Origin: Microbacterium oxydans
GTDB taxonomy: Bacteria; Actinomycetota; Actinomycetes; Actinomycetales; Microbacteriaceae
Assembly: GCF_006540085.1 (NCBI RefSeq)
Contig: NZ_BJOG01000004.1
Coordinates: 1-64,000, forward strand
Length of the DNA stretch: 64,000 nt
Reading direction: 5' to 3'
The translations under genes were made by a program, and so were the position numbers. Under the pieces are notes generated by a model, which was not told the DNA's origin, did not search any database, and saw nothing but the letters and a program-made list of their open reading frames with translations. Positions 1-9,938 of this stretch are shown piece by piece (the first letter of the stretch is position 1; each line of letters starts with the position of its first letter).

Positions 1-1038
1 AACCGCGAGGGCGGCGACCGCTCCGCTGGGCGTTCCTTCCCGCAGCGCGGGGGAGCGGGTCGGGAGCGGCCGGCGCAGGCCGCCAACGAGCGTCCGCGGT
101 TCGATGAGCCCCACATCCCCGACGATGTCACCGCGCGTGACCTCAACGGGGCGGCGCGCAACGAGCTCAAGACGCTGAGCAAGGAGAATGCCGAGCACGT
201 CGCCCGTCACCTCGCGATGGCGTCACGGCTCATCGATGAGGATCCTGCGCTCGCCCACCAGCACGCACTGGCCGCCTCCCGACGCGCCGGTCGCATCGCG
301 ATCGTCCGGGAGACCCTCGGCATCACTGCGTACGCCACGGAGGACTTCGCTCTCGCGCTGCGCGAACTGCGCACCTACCGTCGCATCTCCGGTAAGGACG
401 ATCAGATCGCTCTGATGGTTGACAGTGAGCGGGGTATCGGTCGCTCTGACCGGGCGCTCGAGACCGGGCGTGCAGTGGATCGCTCCGCCCTCGAAACGCC
501 TGTCCGCGTCGCACTCGCCATCGCCATGTCGGGAGCCCGGCTGGATCAGGGCGATCTCGAGCTCGCGCTCGGTGAGCTGGAGATCCCCGAGCTCGACCCC
601 GATCGCGCGTTCGAATGGAGCCCCGCTCTGTTCGCTGCCCGTGCCGCCGTGCTCGAAGACCTCGGGCGCACCGACGAGGCGGAGTTCTGGGCGCACCGTG
701 CCGAGGTCGCCGCGGAAGCACTCGGGATCGACGAAGCGGGCGACGAAGAGATCTTCATCGAGGACAGCCTCATCGAGGGCGAGTTCCCCGGCGAGGACGA
801 CGCCTCGGCCGCGGCGTCCCAGGCGGACGCCGATGCAGCTGAGTCTGAAGCGGCTGAGTCTGAAGCAGCTGACTCCGATGCAGCTGAGTCCGATGCGGCT
901 GAGTCCGATTCATCTGAGTCCGACGCATCAGACGAGGAAGAGCCCTCGGTCGAAGACGAGGTGCGCGAGCTGCTCGGCGAGGATCAGGACGAAGATCAGG
1001 ACGCGGACGAGGACGACGAGTCGGAGCCGGAGGCGTAG
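1..1038 (+). CDS. TPR-like protein with acidic repetitive tail (5' end outside window)
   Basis: The reading frame is open from base 1, so the true start lies upstream; the first in-window ATG at 217 falls inside conserved-looking helical sequence. The middle part consists of alanine-rich helical pairs resembling degenerate tetratricopeptide repeats. The last ~100 residues are almost purely Ala, Glu, Asp and Ser. Its place directly before a HAD phosphatase, a 58-aa protein and tlyA matches Rv1691 of M. tuberculosis, a conserved protein of unknown role. The stop TAG overlaps the GTG start of the next gene by one base, so the two are probably translated together. A scaffold or protein-binding role is only a guess from the helical repeats. 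Confidence 0.8.
   Translation, partial: NREGGDRSAGRSFPQRGGAGRERPAQAANERPRFDEPHIPDDVTARDLNGAARNELKTLSKENAEHVARHLAMASRLIDEDPALAHQHALAASRRAGRIAIVRETLGITAYATEDFALALRELRTYRRISGKDDQIALMVDSERGIGRSDRALETGRAVDRSALETPVRVALAIAMSGARLDQGDLELALGELEIPELDPDRAFEWSPALFAARAAVLEDLGRTDEAEFWAHRAEVAAEALGIDEAGDEEIFIEDSLIEGEFPGEDDASAAASQADADAAESEAAESEAADSDAAESDAAESDSSESDASDEEEPSVEDEVRELLGEDQDEDQDADEDDESEPEA
835..924 (+). repeat. Six 15-bp tandem units in the acidic tail
   Basis: Six in-frame 15-base units of the type GCAGCTGAGTCCGAT encode Ala-Ala-Glu-Ser-Glu/Asp variants. The first five units differ at one to four positions, and the last begins Ser-Ser. Such arrays change length easily by slippage. Confidence 0.85.
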
Positions 1039-2075
1039 TGGCGCTGTTCTCTCGGAAGCGGTCGGCACCTACTCCGCTCGACGGTGTCGACACTGTCCTC
1101 GCCGACCTCGACGGGGTGGTCTATGCCGGTCCCGGGGCACTGCCGTTCGCGGTCGAGAGTCTCAACGAGGCGGCGAAGTCCGCTCGGCTCGGATACATCA
1201 CCAACAACGCTGCGCGGACCGACGCGTCCGTGGCTGAGCACTTGAGCAGCCTCGGGCTCCACGTCGAGGCGACGGATGTCGTCACCAGCCCGCAGGCCGC
1301 GATGCGTCTGATGGCCCAGATCGTGCCCGCACCGGCGACGATCCTGGTCATCGGCGGTGACGGGCTCGTCGACGAGGTGCAGAAGGCGGGTTACACGGTC
1401 ACCCGCAGCGCGGACGATGCACCCAGCGCCGTGGTGCAGGGCTTCGCGCCCGAGGTCGCCTGGACCGATCTCGCTGAGGCGGCCTTCGCATTGAAGCTCC
1501 CGGAGGACGAGGGCGGGATCCCGTGGATCGCCACCAATACGGACTGGACGATTCCTCGGGAGCGTGGCGTCGCGCCGGGGAACGGAACGCTCGTCTCCGC
1601 TGTCCACACCGCGATCGGCCGGCTCGCGACCGTCGCGGGGAAGCCGGAGGAGCCGATCTTCCAGGAGGCGCTCGCACGCTTCGGTGCGACGAAGGCGCTT
1701 TTCATCGGTGACCGTCTGGACACCGACATCATGGGCGCCAGCCGGGCGGGCATCGACTCCGCTCTGGTGCTCACGGGCATCGATCGGCCGAAGCATGTGC
1801 TGGCGGCACCGGAGGGGTCGCGTCCTACGTACATCCTCGGCGACCTGCGCGAGCTGCATCTTCCGTACCCTGAAGTGACTCAGCAGGACGGCGTCTTCCG
1901 TGTCAACGGCGCCGCCGTGCGTGTCACCGGTGCCGATGTCGAGATCGTGGCGGAGTCCGCAGAGCAGATCGATCTCCTGCGGGCGGGCGCTGCCGCCATC
2001 TGGGCTTCGGGAACGCCCGTGTTCGTGCTGCGGGTTCCCGAGCGTCTCTACGAGGATCCGTTCCACCGCCCCTGA
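1038..2075 (+). CDS. HAD-superfamily (NagD-like, type IIA) phosphatase
   Basis: This 345-residue protein has the HAD motif I DLDGVV (nucleophile Asp23, general acid Asp25), a motif II-like stretch ITNNAA near residue 54, and motif IV FIGDRLDTDI near residue 221. The region between is the size of a C2 cap. Family members remove phosphate from small molecules; the positional counterpart in M. tuberculosis (Rv1692) is described as a glycerol-3-phosphate phosphatase, so a lipid-polar-head recycling role is plausible. The GTG start overlaps the preceding stop by one base. The last ~80 residues extend beyond the HAD core and I do not recognise them. Confidence 0.9.
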   Translation: MALFSRKRSAPTPLDGVDTVLADLDGVVYAGPGALPFAVESLNEAAKSARLGYITNNAARTDASVAEHLSSLGLHVEATDVVTSPQAAMRLMAQIVPAPATILVIGGDGLVDEVQKAGYTVTRSADDAPSAVVQGFAPEVAWTDLAEAAFALKLPEDEGGIPWIATNTDWTIPRERGVAPGNGTLVSAVHTAIGRLATVAGKPEEPIFQEALARFGATKALFIGDRLDTDIMGASRAGIDSALVLTGIDRPKHVLAAPEGSRPTYILGDLRELHLPYPEVTQQDGVFRVNGAAVRVTGADVEIVAESAEQIDLLRAGAAAIWASGTPVFVLRVPERLYEDPFHRP

Positions 2076-2114
2076 CGCCGTCGCGTGGCGCCCTCCTGCG
2101 TCGGAGGGGCCGCG

Positions 2115-2120
2115 TACAGT
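2115..2120 (+). promoter_or_regulatory. -10 element for a leaderless transcript
   Basis: TACAGT ends six bases before the GTG at 2127, so transcription would begin at or next to the start codon. No Shine-Dalgarno sequence is visible. A leaderless mRNA is inferred. Confidence 0.5.
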
Positions 2121-2126
2121 AGAACC

Positions 2127-2303
2127 GTGAGCGATGAGACGACGAGCGCACCGACCGATGGTCTGTGGAGTCGGCTGCGCCTGATCGAGGGTCAGCCGCT
2201 TCCCGCCCGTGCCGACGCGTATTCTGCGCTGCACGACGAGCTCTCCCGTCGCCTCGAGACCGGTGCGAAGGTCGAGCAGCGGGAGACGTCGGGATCCCGA
2301 TGA
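2127..2303 (+). CDS. Conserved 58-aa protein upstream of tlyA
   Basis: The small protein is rich in charged residues and predicted helix, with the core DGLWSRLRLIEGQPLPARAD. It has no membrane segment or known motif. M. tuberculosis carries a protein of the same size (Rv1693) in the same place between the phosphatase and tlyA, which supports it as a real gene. I chose GTG 2127 because a -10 hexamer lies six bases upstream; a longer frame from 2085 would read through that promoter. Its stop overlaps the tlyA start (ATGA). Function unknown. Confidence 0.7.
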   Translation: MSDETTSAPTDGLWSRLRLIEGQPLPARADAYSALHDELSRRLETGAKVEQRETSGSR

Positions 2304-3097
2304 CGCGACTCGACGCCGCCCTCGCCTCCCGAGGACTCGCCCGTTCGCGCACCCACGCGGCGACCCTCATCTCAGAGGGGCTCGTCAGTGTCGATGGCCG
2401 ACCGGTCGTGAAGGCGTCGACGTCGGTCGGCGAGGGGGCCGAGATCACGATCGCCGGAGCCGACCACTACGTCGGCAGGGCCGCGCACAAGCTCATCGCG
2501 GGTCTCGACGGCTTCGCCGTCCCGGTGCAGGGGCGTCTCGCGCTCGACATGGGCGCATCCACCGGCGGATTCACGCAGGTGCTGCGCGAACGCGGCGCGC
2601 GCACGGTCCTCGCTGTCGACGTCGGGCACGGGCAACTCGCTCCGTCCATCGCCGCCGACCCCGGCGTCATCGCCGTCGAGGGCTACAACGTCCGTCACAT
2701 GACACGCGAGAACCTCACCGCGGCGACCGGCGAGACGGCGGCACCCGATCTCATCGTCGGCGACCTCTCGTTCATCTCCCTCGAACTCGTGCTTCCGGCC
2801 GTCGCCGCCGTGGCAGTGCCGGACTCCGACATCCTCCTGCTCGTGAAACCCCAGTTCGAAGTCGGGCGCACAGCCGTCCGCGGCGGTCTGGTCACCGACC
2901 CCGCAACGCGCGCCGACGCCGTCGCCAGAACGGTGTGGAGCGCGTGGGATCTGGGACTCGGCATGCTCGGGATCCTTCCCTCCCCGATTCTCGGTACGCA
3001 CGGGAACGCGGAGTATCTCGTGCACCTCGCCCCGGGGCGGGGCAGCAATCCGACAGAATGGCTGGACACCATCAACCGACTGGCAGGAGGACGATGA
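2300..3097 (+). CDS. tlyA: TlyA family rRNA 2'-O-methyltransferase
   Basis: This 265-residue protein has an N-terminal S4 RNA-binding domain (about 1-60) and a Rossmann-type methyltransferase domain. The SAM motif DMGASTGGF is at 83-91, followed by GDLSFISLE and LVKPQFEVG, which carry the Asp and Lys expected of the K-D-K-E catalytic set. TlyA methylates ribose of cytidines in 16S and 23S rRNA, and its loss gives capreomycin resistance in mycobacteria. The ATG overlaps the preceding stop by four bases, and its own stop overlaps the nadK start, so the three genes are coupled. Confidence 0.95.
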   Translation: MTRLDAALASRGLARSRTHAATLISEGLVSVDGRPVVKASTSVGEGAEITIAGADHYVGRAAHKLIAGLDGFAVPVQGRLALDMGASTGGFTQVLRERGARTVLAVDVGHGQLAPSIAADPGVIAVEGYNVRHMTRENLTAATGETAAPDLIVGDLSFISLELVLPAVAAVAVPDSDILLLVKPQFEVGRTAVRGGLVTDPATRADAVARTVWSAWDLGLGMLGILPSPILGTHGNAEYLVHLAPGRGSNPTEWLDTINRLAGGR

Positions 3098-4014
3098 ACG
3101 AGCGCTGCATCCTGGTCGTCGCTCACGCGGGCCGTGTCGACACCGTCGAGGCCGCCCGTCGGGTGATCGACGCTCTTCGAGAGGCCGGAGCGCGACCCGT
3201 TCTGGCCGTCGACGATCACGAGGACCTCGCGGCCGTCGACCCGTTCTTCGTCGACACCGACGTGCTCGGGCGTTCCGTCGACCCGGCCGACCTCGAGCTG
3301 GCGATCGTGCTGGGCGGGGACGGGACGATCCTGCGAGCCGCGGAACTGGTGCGGGACAGCGGCGCACCCGTGCTCGGCATCAACATGGGGCATGTGGGCT
3401 TCCTCGCGGAGATCGACCGCGATGACATGGACAAAGCGGTGCGCCGTGTGATCGATCGCGACTACGAGGTCGAAGAACGGCTCGCGCTGTCGGTGCGGGT
3501 CAAAGATGTCGATGGCACGGTCGTCTACGAGACCTGGGCGCTCAACGAGGCGACGGTCGAGAAGGCCAGCCGTGAGCGGATGATCGAGATCGTGCTGGAG
3601 ATCGATGGACGCCCCCTGTCGAGCTTCGGCTGCGATGGCATGGTCGTGTCCACTCCGACCGGATCGACCGCCTACAACTTCTCGGCGGGAGGCCCCGTGA
3701 TCTGGCCCAGTGTGGAGGCAATCGCCGTGGTGCCGCTGTCTGCGCACGCGCTGTTCGCCAAGCCGTTGGTGGTCAGCCCGGACGCGTCGGTCGCGATCGA
3801 GATGCTCGAGCGCACGGACGGCTCCGGCATCCTGTGGTGCGACGGACGCCGTTCGCACGAACTGCCGCCGGGCGCTCGTGTGGTGGTGCGTCGTTCTTCA
3901 CGTCCCGTGCGGCTCGCGCGCCTGCACCCCACGGCCTTCACGGACCGTCTCGTGCGCAAGTTCCAGCTGCCCGTCGCCGGGTGGCGTGGCCAGGCGACGG
4001 AAGCGACGTCGTGA
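3094..4014 (+). CDS. nadK: NAD kinase
   Basis: This 306-residue ATP-NAD kinase makes NADP from NAD. It shows the GGDGT motif (74-78) that carries the catalytic Asp, the NE motif in ALNEATVEKAS near residue 150, and the glycine-rich STPTGSTAYNFSAGGP segment. Length matches the family. The order tlyA-nadK-recN is conserved in actinobacteria. The start is the ATG in the ATGA overlap with tlyA; longer open frame upstream is only read-through of tlyA in another frame. Confidence 0.96.
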   Translation: MNERCILVVAHAGRVDTVEAARRVIDALREAGARPVLAVDDHEDLAAVDPFFVDTDVLGRSVDPADLELAIVLGGDGTILRAAELVRDSGAPVLGINMGHVGFLAEIDRDDMDKAVRRVIDRDYEVEERLALSVRVKDVDGTVVYETWALNEATVEKASRERMIEIVLEIDGRPLSSFGCDGMVVSTPTGSTAYNFSAGGPVIWPSVEAIAVVPLSAHALFAKPLVVSPDASVAIEMLERTDGSGILWCDGRRSHELPPGARVVVRRSSRPVRLARLHPTAFTDRLVRKFQLPVAGWRGQATEATS

Positions 4015-4027
4015 GCGAGAGGTCGTC

Positions 4028-5719
4028 ATGATCGAGGAGATGCGGATGCAGGGGCTCGGCGTCATCGCCGATGCCGTTCTGCCGCTGGGCCCCGGCTTCA
4101 CCGCGGTCACGGGTGAGACCGGTGCGGGCAAGACCATGGTCGTCACCGGACTCGGGCTGCTCCTCGGCCAGCGCGCCGATTCCGGGGCGGTGCGCGCCGG
4201 TGCGTCGCAGGCATCGGTCGCCGGCGTGTGGATCGTCCCCGAAGAGGGCAGCGTCGCAGAGATCGTCGCCGACGCCGGCGGAGAGCTGGAGCCCGCGGGT
4301 GGCGGCAGCGCCGAACTCTACGTGTCGCGCACGCTGAGCGCGGAAGGGCGCTCCCGCGCGAGTGTGGGTGGCCGCGCCGCTCCGGCGGGAGTACTCTCTT
4401 CGCTCGCGGAAGAGCTTGTCGTGGTCCACGGCCAGTCCGAGCAGCTGCGGCTGCGATCAGCGACCGCCCAGCGCGATGCGCTCGATCGTTTCGGTGGTGC
4501 TCCGATCGCGGAAGCCGTGAACACCTATGCGGCCGCTTTCGCTCGTTGGCGTGCGCTCGACGCCGAGATCTCGGAGATCACCGAGAACCGGGATCGGCGG
4601 GCCGAAGAAGCCACGCGACTGCGGGAGGCCATCGCACTGATCGAGGCGACCGCGCCGGAGCCGGGGGAGGACCAGGAGCTCACCGAGCGCTCCGAGCGTC
4701 TCGCCAACGCCGAGGAGCTGCGTCTCGCAGCATCTCTCGCCCACGCCGCGCTGTCGAGCGAAGACGGCGAGCCCGATGCCGCGGCGCTCGTCGCGGAGGC
4801 ACGTCGCGTGCTCGAACGAGCCTCTGATGCCAAGTTGACCGAGATCGGGGAGAACCTCGCCGACATCGGCTACCGGATCGCCGACACGGCGGGGCTTCTC
4901 TCCGCCTATCTCGCCGACCTCGACGAGACCGGTCCGCATGAGCTCGCGGCGGTCGAAGAGCGGCGTGCGGCGCTCGGGACCCTGATCCGTGCCCACGGCT
5001 CGCTCGATGAGGCTCTGACTCTCTGGCAGACCGGATCCGCGCGGCTGGCCGAGCTCGACGACGACGGTGACCGCATCGAAAGGCTGATCGCCGAGCGCGA
5101 TGCGGCCAGGGTCGAGCTCGACGCGCACGCCGATGCACTGACTGCGGTGCGCACCGAGGCGGCTTCTCGTCTGGGCGCCGCTGTGACGGAGGAGCTCCAC
5201 GCTCTCGCCATGCCGGACGCCCGCCTCGAAGTCGCGGTCTCCGAGGGCACCGAGAGCGCCCACGGCCGAGATGATGTCGCGATCCTCCTCGCGCCCCACC
5301 CCGGCGCCGAGCCGCGATCGGTCTCGAAGGGAGCCTCTGGTGGCGAGCTCTCCCGTGTCATGCTGGCCATCGAGGTCGTGATCGCCGCGACCGACCCGGT
5401 TCCGACGTTCGTGTTCGACGAGGTCGACGCGGGCATCGGCGGCGCTGCGGCCATCGAGGTCGGACGCCGACTCGCCCGACTCGCCGAGAAGTCGCAGGTC
5501 ATCGCGGTCACACATCTCGCGCAGGTCGCAGCTTTCGCCAACAACCACCTGTCGGTCGTGAAGGCCAATGACGGCGCGGTCACGGCTTCCAGCGTGCGGC
5601 GTCTGGAGGGGGAGGAGCGCGAAGCCGAGATGGCACGTCTGCTGTCGGGGCTCACCGATTCCGACGCCGCTCTGACCCACGCGCGTGAACTTCTCAGCCT
5701 CCGAGTGCCCACCGCCTGA
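4028..5719 (+). CDS. recN: DNA repair protein RecN
   Basis: This 563-residue SMC-like ATPase acts in double-strand-break repair. It has Walker A GETGAGKT (29-36), a long charged coiled-coil middle, the ABC signature [13 protein letters not shown] and Walker [14 protein letters not shown] near the C terminus. The ATG at 4028 sits 13 bases after nadK; a GAGAGGTCG stretch provides a weak ribosome site. Its last bases contain the -10 element of pyrG. Confidence 0.95.
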   Translation: MIEEMRMQGLGVIADAVLPLGPGFTAVTGETGAGKTMVVTGLGLLLGQRADSGAVRAGASQASVAGVWIVPEEGSVAEIVADAGGELEPAGGGSAELYVSRTLSAEGRSRASVGGRAAPAGVLSSLAEELVVVHGQSEQLRLRSATAQRDALDRFGGAPIAEAVNTYAAAFARWRALDAEISEITENRDRRAEEATRLREAIALIEATAPEPGEDQELTERSERLANAEELRLAASLAHAALSSEDGEPDAAALVAEARRVLERASDAKLTEIGENLADIGYRIADTAGLLSAYLADLDETGPHELAAVEERRAALGTLIRAHGSLDEALTLWQTGSARLAELDDDGDRIERLIAERDAARVELDAHADALTAVRTEAASRLGAAVTEELHALAMPDARLEVAVSEGTESAHGRDDVAILLAPHPGAEPRSVSKGASGGELSRVMLAIEVVIAATDPVPTFVFDEVDAGIGGAAAIEVGRRLARLAEKSQVIAVTHLAQVAAFANNHLSVVKANDGAVTASSVRRLEGEEREAEMARLLSGLTDSDAALTHARELLSLRVPTA

Positions 5720-5725
5720 TAGGAT
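5720..5725 (+). promoter_or_regulatory. -10 element for pyrG inside the recN stop region
   Basis: TAGGAT ends eight bases before the GTG of pyrG and partly overlaps the recN stop. No Shine-Dalgarno sequence lies between, so a leaderless pyrG transcript separate from the recN operon is inferred. Confidence 0.5.
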
Positions 5726-5733
5726 CGAAGCCC

Positions 5734-7431
5734 GTGATGAACTCTTCTTCTGCGGGACCCAAGAACGACACGACCAAGCACATCTTCGTGACTGGTGGTG
5801 TCGTTTCGTCTTTGGGCAAGGGACTGACGGCGGCCAGCCTCGGAAACCTCCTCACGGCCCGCGGCCTGCGCGTCGTGATGCAGAAGCTCGACCCGTACCT
5901 GAACGTCGATCCGGGCACGATGAACCCGTTCCAGCATGGCGAGGTGTTCGTGACGGACGACGGCGCCGAGACCGATCTCGACATCGGCCACTACGAGCGC
6001 TTCCTCGACATCAACCTGTCGGAGGCGGCCAACGTCACCACTGGCCAGATCTACTCGCAGGTGATCGCCCGCGAGCGTCGCGGCGAGTACCTCGGCGACA
6101 CGGTGCAGGTCATTCCGCACATCACGGACGAGATCAAGCGCCGGATGCGCCTGCAGGCGTCGGAAGACCCGCGTCCCGACGTGATCATCACCGAGGTCGG
6201 CGGCACCGTCGGCGACATCGAGTCGCAGCCGTTCCTCGAGTCCGCGCGCCAGCTGCGTCACGAGCTCGGCCGCGACAGCGTGTTCTTCGTGCACGTGTCG
6301 CTCGTGCCCTTCATGGGCGCCTCGGGGGAGCAGAAGACCAAGCCGACGCAGCATTCCGTGGCGGCCCTGCGCCAGGTCGGCATCCAGCCGGACGCCCTGG
6401 TGCTCCGCAGCGACCGCCCGGTCAGCGCGAGCAACCGCAACAAGATCGCGCTGATGTGCGACGTCGATGTCGAGGGCGTCATCAACACCGTCGACCTGCC
6501 GAGCATCTACGACATCCCCTCGACGCTGAACGAGCAGGGACTCGACTCGTACATCGTGCGCCGCCTCGGCCTCGACCAGAAGGCGGCCGACGTCGACTGG
6601 ACACGCTGGAACAAGGTGCTGCACGCGGTGCACAACCCCAAGCACGAGGTGACGATCGGCCTGGTGGGCAAGTACATCGACCTCCCCGATGCCTATCTCT
6701 CGGTGACCGAGGCTCTCAAGGCCGGAGGCTTCGCACAGGAGACCAAGGTCAACATCCGCTGGATCCCCTCCGACCTCTGCGAGACCCCGGAGGGCGCCAG
6801 GGAGCAGCTGGCCCAGCTCGACGGCATCTGCGTGCCGGGAGGCTTCGGCATCCGCGGCATCGAGGGCAAGCTCGGCGCGCTGAAGTTCGCGCGTGAGCAG
6901 GGCATCCCGACGCTCGGCCTGTGCCTCGGCCTGCAGTGCATGGTCATCGAGTACGCACGCGACGTCGCCGGCATCGAAGGTGCATCCTCGAGCGAGTTCG
7001 ACCCGGAGACGGCGGAGCCCGTCATCGCCACGATGGCCGAGCAGGTCGACATCCTGGACGGAGGCGACCTCGGGGGCACCATGCGCCTCGGTCTGTACCA
7101 GGCCGCCCTCGCCGAAGGATCGCTCGCCCGTGAACTGTACGGTGCGCCCGAAGCCTCCGAGCGCCACCGTCACCGCTACGAGGTGAACAACGCCTATCGT
7201 GACCGTCTCTCGGAGGCCGGACTGGTGTTCTCCGGTCTCAACCCGGAGCTCGACCTCGTCGAGTACGTCGAGCTTCCCCGCGACGTGCACCCGTACTACA
7301 TCGCCACTCAGGCGCACCCCGAGCTGCGCTCGCGTCCGACCGCTCCGCACCCGCTGTTCCGCGGACTGGTCGGCGCAGCGATCGAGCGGAACCGCGCGAG
7401 CGAGCTGTTCGACGTCAGCGCGGATGACTGA
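5734..7431 (+). CDS. pyrG: CTP synthase
   Basis: This 565-residue enzyme makes CTP from UTP using glutamine nitrogen. The N-terminal amidoligase half holds [17 protein letters not shown] (P-loop) and GGTVGDIES. The C-terminal class I glutaminase half holds PGGFGIRG, the nucleophile Cys in LGLCLGLQ, and the His/Glu pair in AHPELRSRP. Length and domain order are normal. The GTG at 5734 is favoured by the upstream -10 hexamer; ATG 5737 would remove only one residue. The 3' end overlaps the next gene by eight bases. Confidence 0.97.
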   Translation: MMNSSSAGPKNDTTKHIFVTGGVVSSLGKGLTAASLGNLLTARGLRVVMQKLDPYLNVDPGTMNPFQHGEVFVTDDGAETDLDIGHYERFLDINLSEAANVTTGQIYSQVIARERRGEYLGDTVQVIPHITDEIKRRMRLQASEDPRPDVIITEVGGTVGDIESQPFLESARQLRHELGRDSVFFVHVSLVPFMGASGEQKTKPTQHSVAALRQVGIQPDALVLRSDRPVSASNRNKIALMCDVDVEGVINTVDLPSIYDIPSTLNEQGLDSYIVRRLGLDQKAADVDWTRWNKVLHAVHNPKHEVTIGLVGKYIDLPDAYLSVTEALKAGGFAQETKVNIRWIPSDLCETPEGAREQLAQLDGICVPGGFGIRGIEGKLGALKFAREQGIPTLGLCLGLQCMVIEYARDVAGIEGASSSEFDPETAEPVIATMAEQVDILDGGDLGGTMRLGLYQAALAEGSLARELYGAPEASERHRHRYEVNNAYRDRLSEAGLVFSGLNPELDLVEYVELPRDVHPYYIATQAHPELRSRPTAPHPLFRGLVGAAIERNRASELFDVSADD

Positions 7432-8005
7432 GTCGCCGCAGGACCTCCGCGACGAGCCGTTCGAACCGGAGGTCCTTCACAGCGATCTCGTATACCGCGG
7501 CAGGGTCTGGGACGTCCGCTCCGACCGTGTGCGCTACGGAGACGGTGAGATCGTCCGACAGTACGTCGATCACACCGGCGCGGTGGCGATCGTCGCCCTG
7601 GACGATGAGGGGCGCGTCCTGCTGATCCAGCAGTACCGTCACCCGATTCGGCATCGGGATTGGGAGCTCCCTGCAGGACTGCTGGATGTGGAGGGGGAGG
7701 AGCCTCTTGCCGCAGCCCGGCGGGAGCTCGCCGAAGAGGCCGACCTCGTTGCCGAGCGCTGGGAACCCCTGGTCTCCTCCTGGACGACTCCGGGCGGGAA
7801 CGACGAGATCATCCACGTGTTCCTCGCGACCGGGGTCTCCTCGGCTGACGCGGCACACGACCGGGAGGACGAGGAGGCGGACATCCGGGTGGCGTGGGTG
7901 CCGCTTTCGGACGCCGTCTCGGCGGTGCTCGAGGGGCGGATGCGCAACGGCATCCTCGCCATCGGGGTGCTCGCGGCATCGCAGAGGCTGCGCGACCGGG
8001 ACTGA
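7424..8005 (+). CDS. Nudix hydrolase, ADP-ribose pyrophosphatase type
   Basis: This 193-residue protein has a Nudix box reading [20 protein letters not shown] with the metal-binding REL-EE core; a one-residue insertion separates the first Gly and Glu, and Ala replaces the usual Gly before the final aliphatic residue. The fold and length fit ADP-ribose pyrophosphatases, and M. tuberculosis has such an enzyme (Rv1700) directly after pyrG. It would hydrolyse ADP-ribose or a related nucleotide sugar. The start ATG lies inside the end of pyrG. The next gene follows after two bases. Confidence 0.9.
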   Translation: MTESPQDLRDEPFEPEVLHSDLVYRGRVWDVRSDRVRYGDGEIVRQYVDHTGAVAIVALDDEGRVLLIQQYRHPIRHRDWELPAGLLDVEGEEPLAAARRELAEEADLVAERWEPLVSSWTTPGGNDEIIHVFLATGVSSADAAHDREDEEADIRVAWVPLSDAVSAVLEGRMRNGILAIGVLAASQRLRDRD

Positions 8006-8007
8006 CG

Positions 8008-8910
8008 ATGCAGCTCGAGCGCGCCCTGGACGCCTACCTGCGTCATGTCACGGTCGAGCGGGGCCTGAGTGCCCACACGGTCGCGGCGTACCGGCGTGAC
8101 CTCGGCGTCTATCAGGAGTGGTTGGTCGCAGAAGGGATCGCCGACACGGCTGAAGTGACCCCTGCCGTGATCGACCGGTTCATCGCGGAGCGGGCATCTG
8201 CCCAGCCGCCGCCCGCCTCGACGAGCCTCGCGCGCCTGCAGTCGTCGGTCCGGGGCTGGCACCGCTTCCTGGCACGCGAGGGCATCGAGGCTGACGACCC
8301 CAGCGGCCGGCTCCGCCCGCCCAAGGCGCCGCGACGGCTCCCCAAAGCCCTGACCATCGAGCAGGTCGAGCGCCTTCTCGCCGCGCCATCGCCCGAGGAC
8401 CCGCTCGGCATCCGCGATCGCGCGCTGCTCGAACTCCTGTATGCGACCGGAGCCCGGGTGTCGGAGGCCATCGACCTCGACGTGGACGACCTGGCACACG
8501 GCGACGTGCTGCGACTGCGGGGGAAGGGGGCCAAGGAGCGCATCGTGCCGGTGGGCTCCTACGCGCGCGCCGCCGTGGACGCGTACCTGACGCGCGTGCG
8601 TCCGGGACTGGCGGCCAAGGGACGTGCCTCTGCCCGACTGTTCCTCGGCGCTCGGGGCGCCCCGCTCTCACGCCAGAGCGCCTGGCTCGTCATCCGCGCT
8701 GCCGCCGAGAGAGCGGAGATCACGGTCGACGTCTCCCCGCACACCCTGCGGCACTCGTTCGCGACGCATCTCCTGCAGGGTGGGGCGGATGTGCGCGTGG
8801 TCCAGGAGCTCCTCGGGCATTCGTCGGTCGCGACGACGCAGATTTACACCCACGTCTCCGTCGACGCGCTCCGCGACATCTACGCGACGTCGCACCCGCG
8901 CGCCCGATGA
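8008..8910 (+). CDS. xerD: Tyrosine recombinase XerD
   Basis: This 300-residue site-specific recombinase has a SAM-like core-binding domain (about 1-95) and a catalytic domain with Arg in [31 protein letters not shown] and the nucleophilic Tyr in IYTHV. Length and its chromosomal place beside the par/scp genes mark it as the housekeeping XerD that resolves chromosome dimers at dif, not an element integrase. The ATG follows the Nudix stop by two bases. Confidence 0.93.
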   Translation: MQLERALDAYLRHVTVERGLSAHTVAAYRRDLGVYQEWLVAEGIADTAEVTPAVIDRFIAERASAQPPPASTSLARLQSSVRGWHRFLAREGIEADDPSGRLRPPKAPRRLPKALTIEQVERLLAAPSPEDPLGIRDRALLELLYATGARVSEAIDLDVDDLAHGDVLRLRGKGAKERIVPVGSYARAAVDAYLTRVRPGLAAKGRASARLFLGARGAPLSRQSAWLVIRAAAERAEITVDVSPHTLRHSFATHLLQGGADVRVVQELLGHSSVATTQIYTHVSVDALRDIYATSHPRAR

Positions 8911-8927
8911 GGGGTGCCGCACCGGCC

Positions 8928-8984
8928 CGGTCGCTCTGCCGCGCGCCGATCGCTCTGCCGCTCGCCGATCGCTCTGCCGCGTGC
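8928..8984 (+). repeat. Three 19-bp tandem repeats before parA
   Basis: Three contiguous 19-base units, CGGTCGCTCTGCCGCGCGC, CGATCGCTCTGCCGCTCGC and CGATCGCTCTGCCGCGTGC, lie between the xerD stop and the parA promoter. They share the core TCGCTCTGCCG and differ at two to three positions. The spacing is close to two helical turns, as expected if a protein bound each unit on the same face. No function is known. Confidence 0.8.
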
Positions 8985-9012
8985 CGAGGCGGCCGGAGAA
9001 CCGCACGGCCGG

Positions 9013-9018
9013 TACAAT
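9013..9018 (+). promoter_or_regulatory. -10 element for the parA-scpA-scpB operon
   Basis: TACAAT, a near-consensus -10 hexamer, lies 29 bases before the parA GTG. GGAGCAGGAG between them supplies a ribosome site. No clear -35 is visible. Confidence 0.55.
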
Positions 9019-9047
9019 CGACCAAGCACGACGGAGCAGGAGAACGG

Positions 9048-9938
9048 GTGGCTGAGAAAGTGGCGAAGTCCAGGGCGAAGGCGCAGAAGGCCGACGAGAC
9101 CCCCATGGGACCCACCGGCCGTCCGTATCACGGCTTCCCGATCCCCGAGCCGCTGAAGTCCCACGGCCCTGCACGCATCATCGCGCTGTGCAACCAGAAG
9201 GGCGGCGTCGGCAAGACGACCACGTCGATCAACCTCGCCGCGTCGCTGGCCGAATACGGCCGGAAGGTGCTGGCGGTCGACTTCGATCCCCAGGGTGCGC
9301 TCTCTGCGGGCCTCGGTATCCCCACCCACGACGTGCCGACGATCTACGACTTGCTGTTGGACACCAAGCGCGACGCCCACGATGCGATCGTGCACTCGAG
9401 TGTCGAGGGCCTCGATGTCATGCCGGCGAACATCGATCTCTCCGCTGCCGAGGTGCACCTCGTCAACGAGGTCGCGCGAGAGACGATCCTCGCCCGCGTC
9501 CTGCGCCAGGTGGCGGGGGAGTACGACGTCATCCTGATCGACTGCCAGCCTTCGCTCGGCATCCTCACCGTGAACGCGCTGACGGCGGCCCACGGCGTGA
9601 TCATCCCGCTCGAGTGCGAGTTCTTCGCCTTGCGCGGGGTCGCGCTGCTGATCGAGACGATCGACAAGGTCCGCGACCGGCTCAACCCTTCGATCACGAT
9701 GGACGGCCTGCTGGCGACGATGTACGACCCGCGCACGCTGCACTCCCGTGAGGTGCTCGAACGTGTGGTCGAGGCATTCGGCGACGATGTGCTGGAAACC
9801 GTGATCGGCCGCACCGTGAAGTTCCCTGACGCCTCCGTGTCGGGCGTGCCGATCACCGAGTTCGCCCCCGAGCATGCCGCCGCTCAGGCGTATCTGCGGC
9901 TGGCGCGGGAGCTGGTCGCCCGTGGCGCCGTCGCCTGA
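9048..9938 (+). CDS. ParA-family ATPase (Soj-like) in the scp operon
   Basis: This 296-residue protein carries the deviant Walker A motif KGGVGKTT (51-58), the DFDPQGAL segment and the IDCQPSLGIL motif of ParA/Soj ATPases. The genes scpA and scpB follow in overlap, as in other actinobacteria (Rv1708-Rv1710), so it probably works with condensin in chromosome organisation; it is not beside parB and gidB as the main ParA usually is. The GTG start is preceded by GGAGCAGGAG. The first ~40 residues are a lysine-rich extension. Confidence 0.92.
   Translation: MAEKVAKSRAKAQKADETPMGPTGRPYHGFPIPEPLKSHGPARIIALCNQKGGVGKTTTSINLAASLAEYGRKVLAVDFDPQGALSAGLGIPTHDVPTIYDLLLDTKRDAHDAIVHSSVEGLDVMPANIDLSAAEVHLVNEVARETILARVLRQVAGEYDVILIDCQPSLGILTVNALTAAHGVIIPLECEFFALRGVALLIETIDKVRDRLNPSITMDGLLATMYDPRTLHSREVLERVVEAFGDDVLETVIGRTVKFPDASVSGVPITEFAPEHAAAQAYLRLARELVARGAVA

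Noticed and set aside
835..924. CRISPR-like or regulatory repeat array
   Set aside because: The units are in frame, without spacers, and encode an acidic protein tail.
8008..8910. Integrase of a mobile element next to parA
   Set aside because: Conserved chromosomal place, XerD length and motifs, and no tRNA or element genes beside it.
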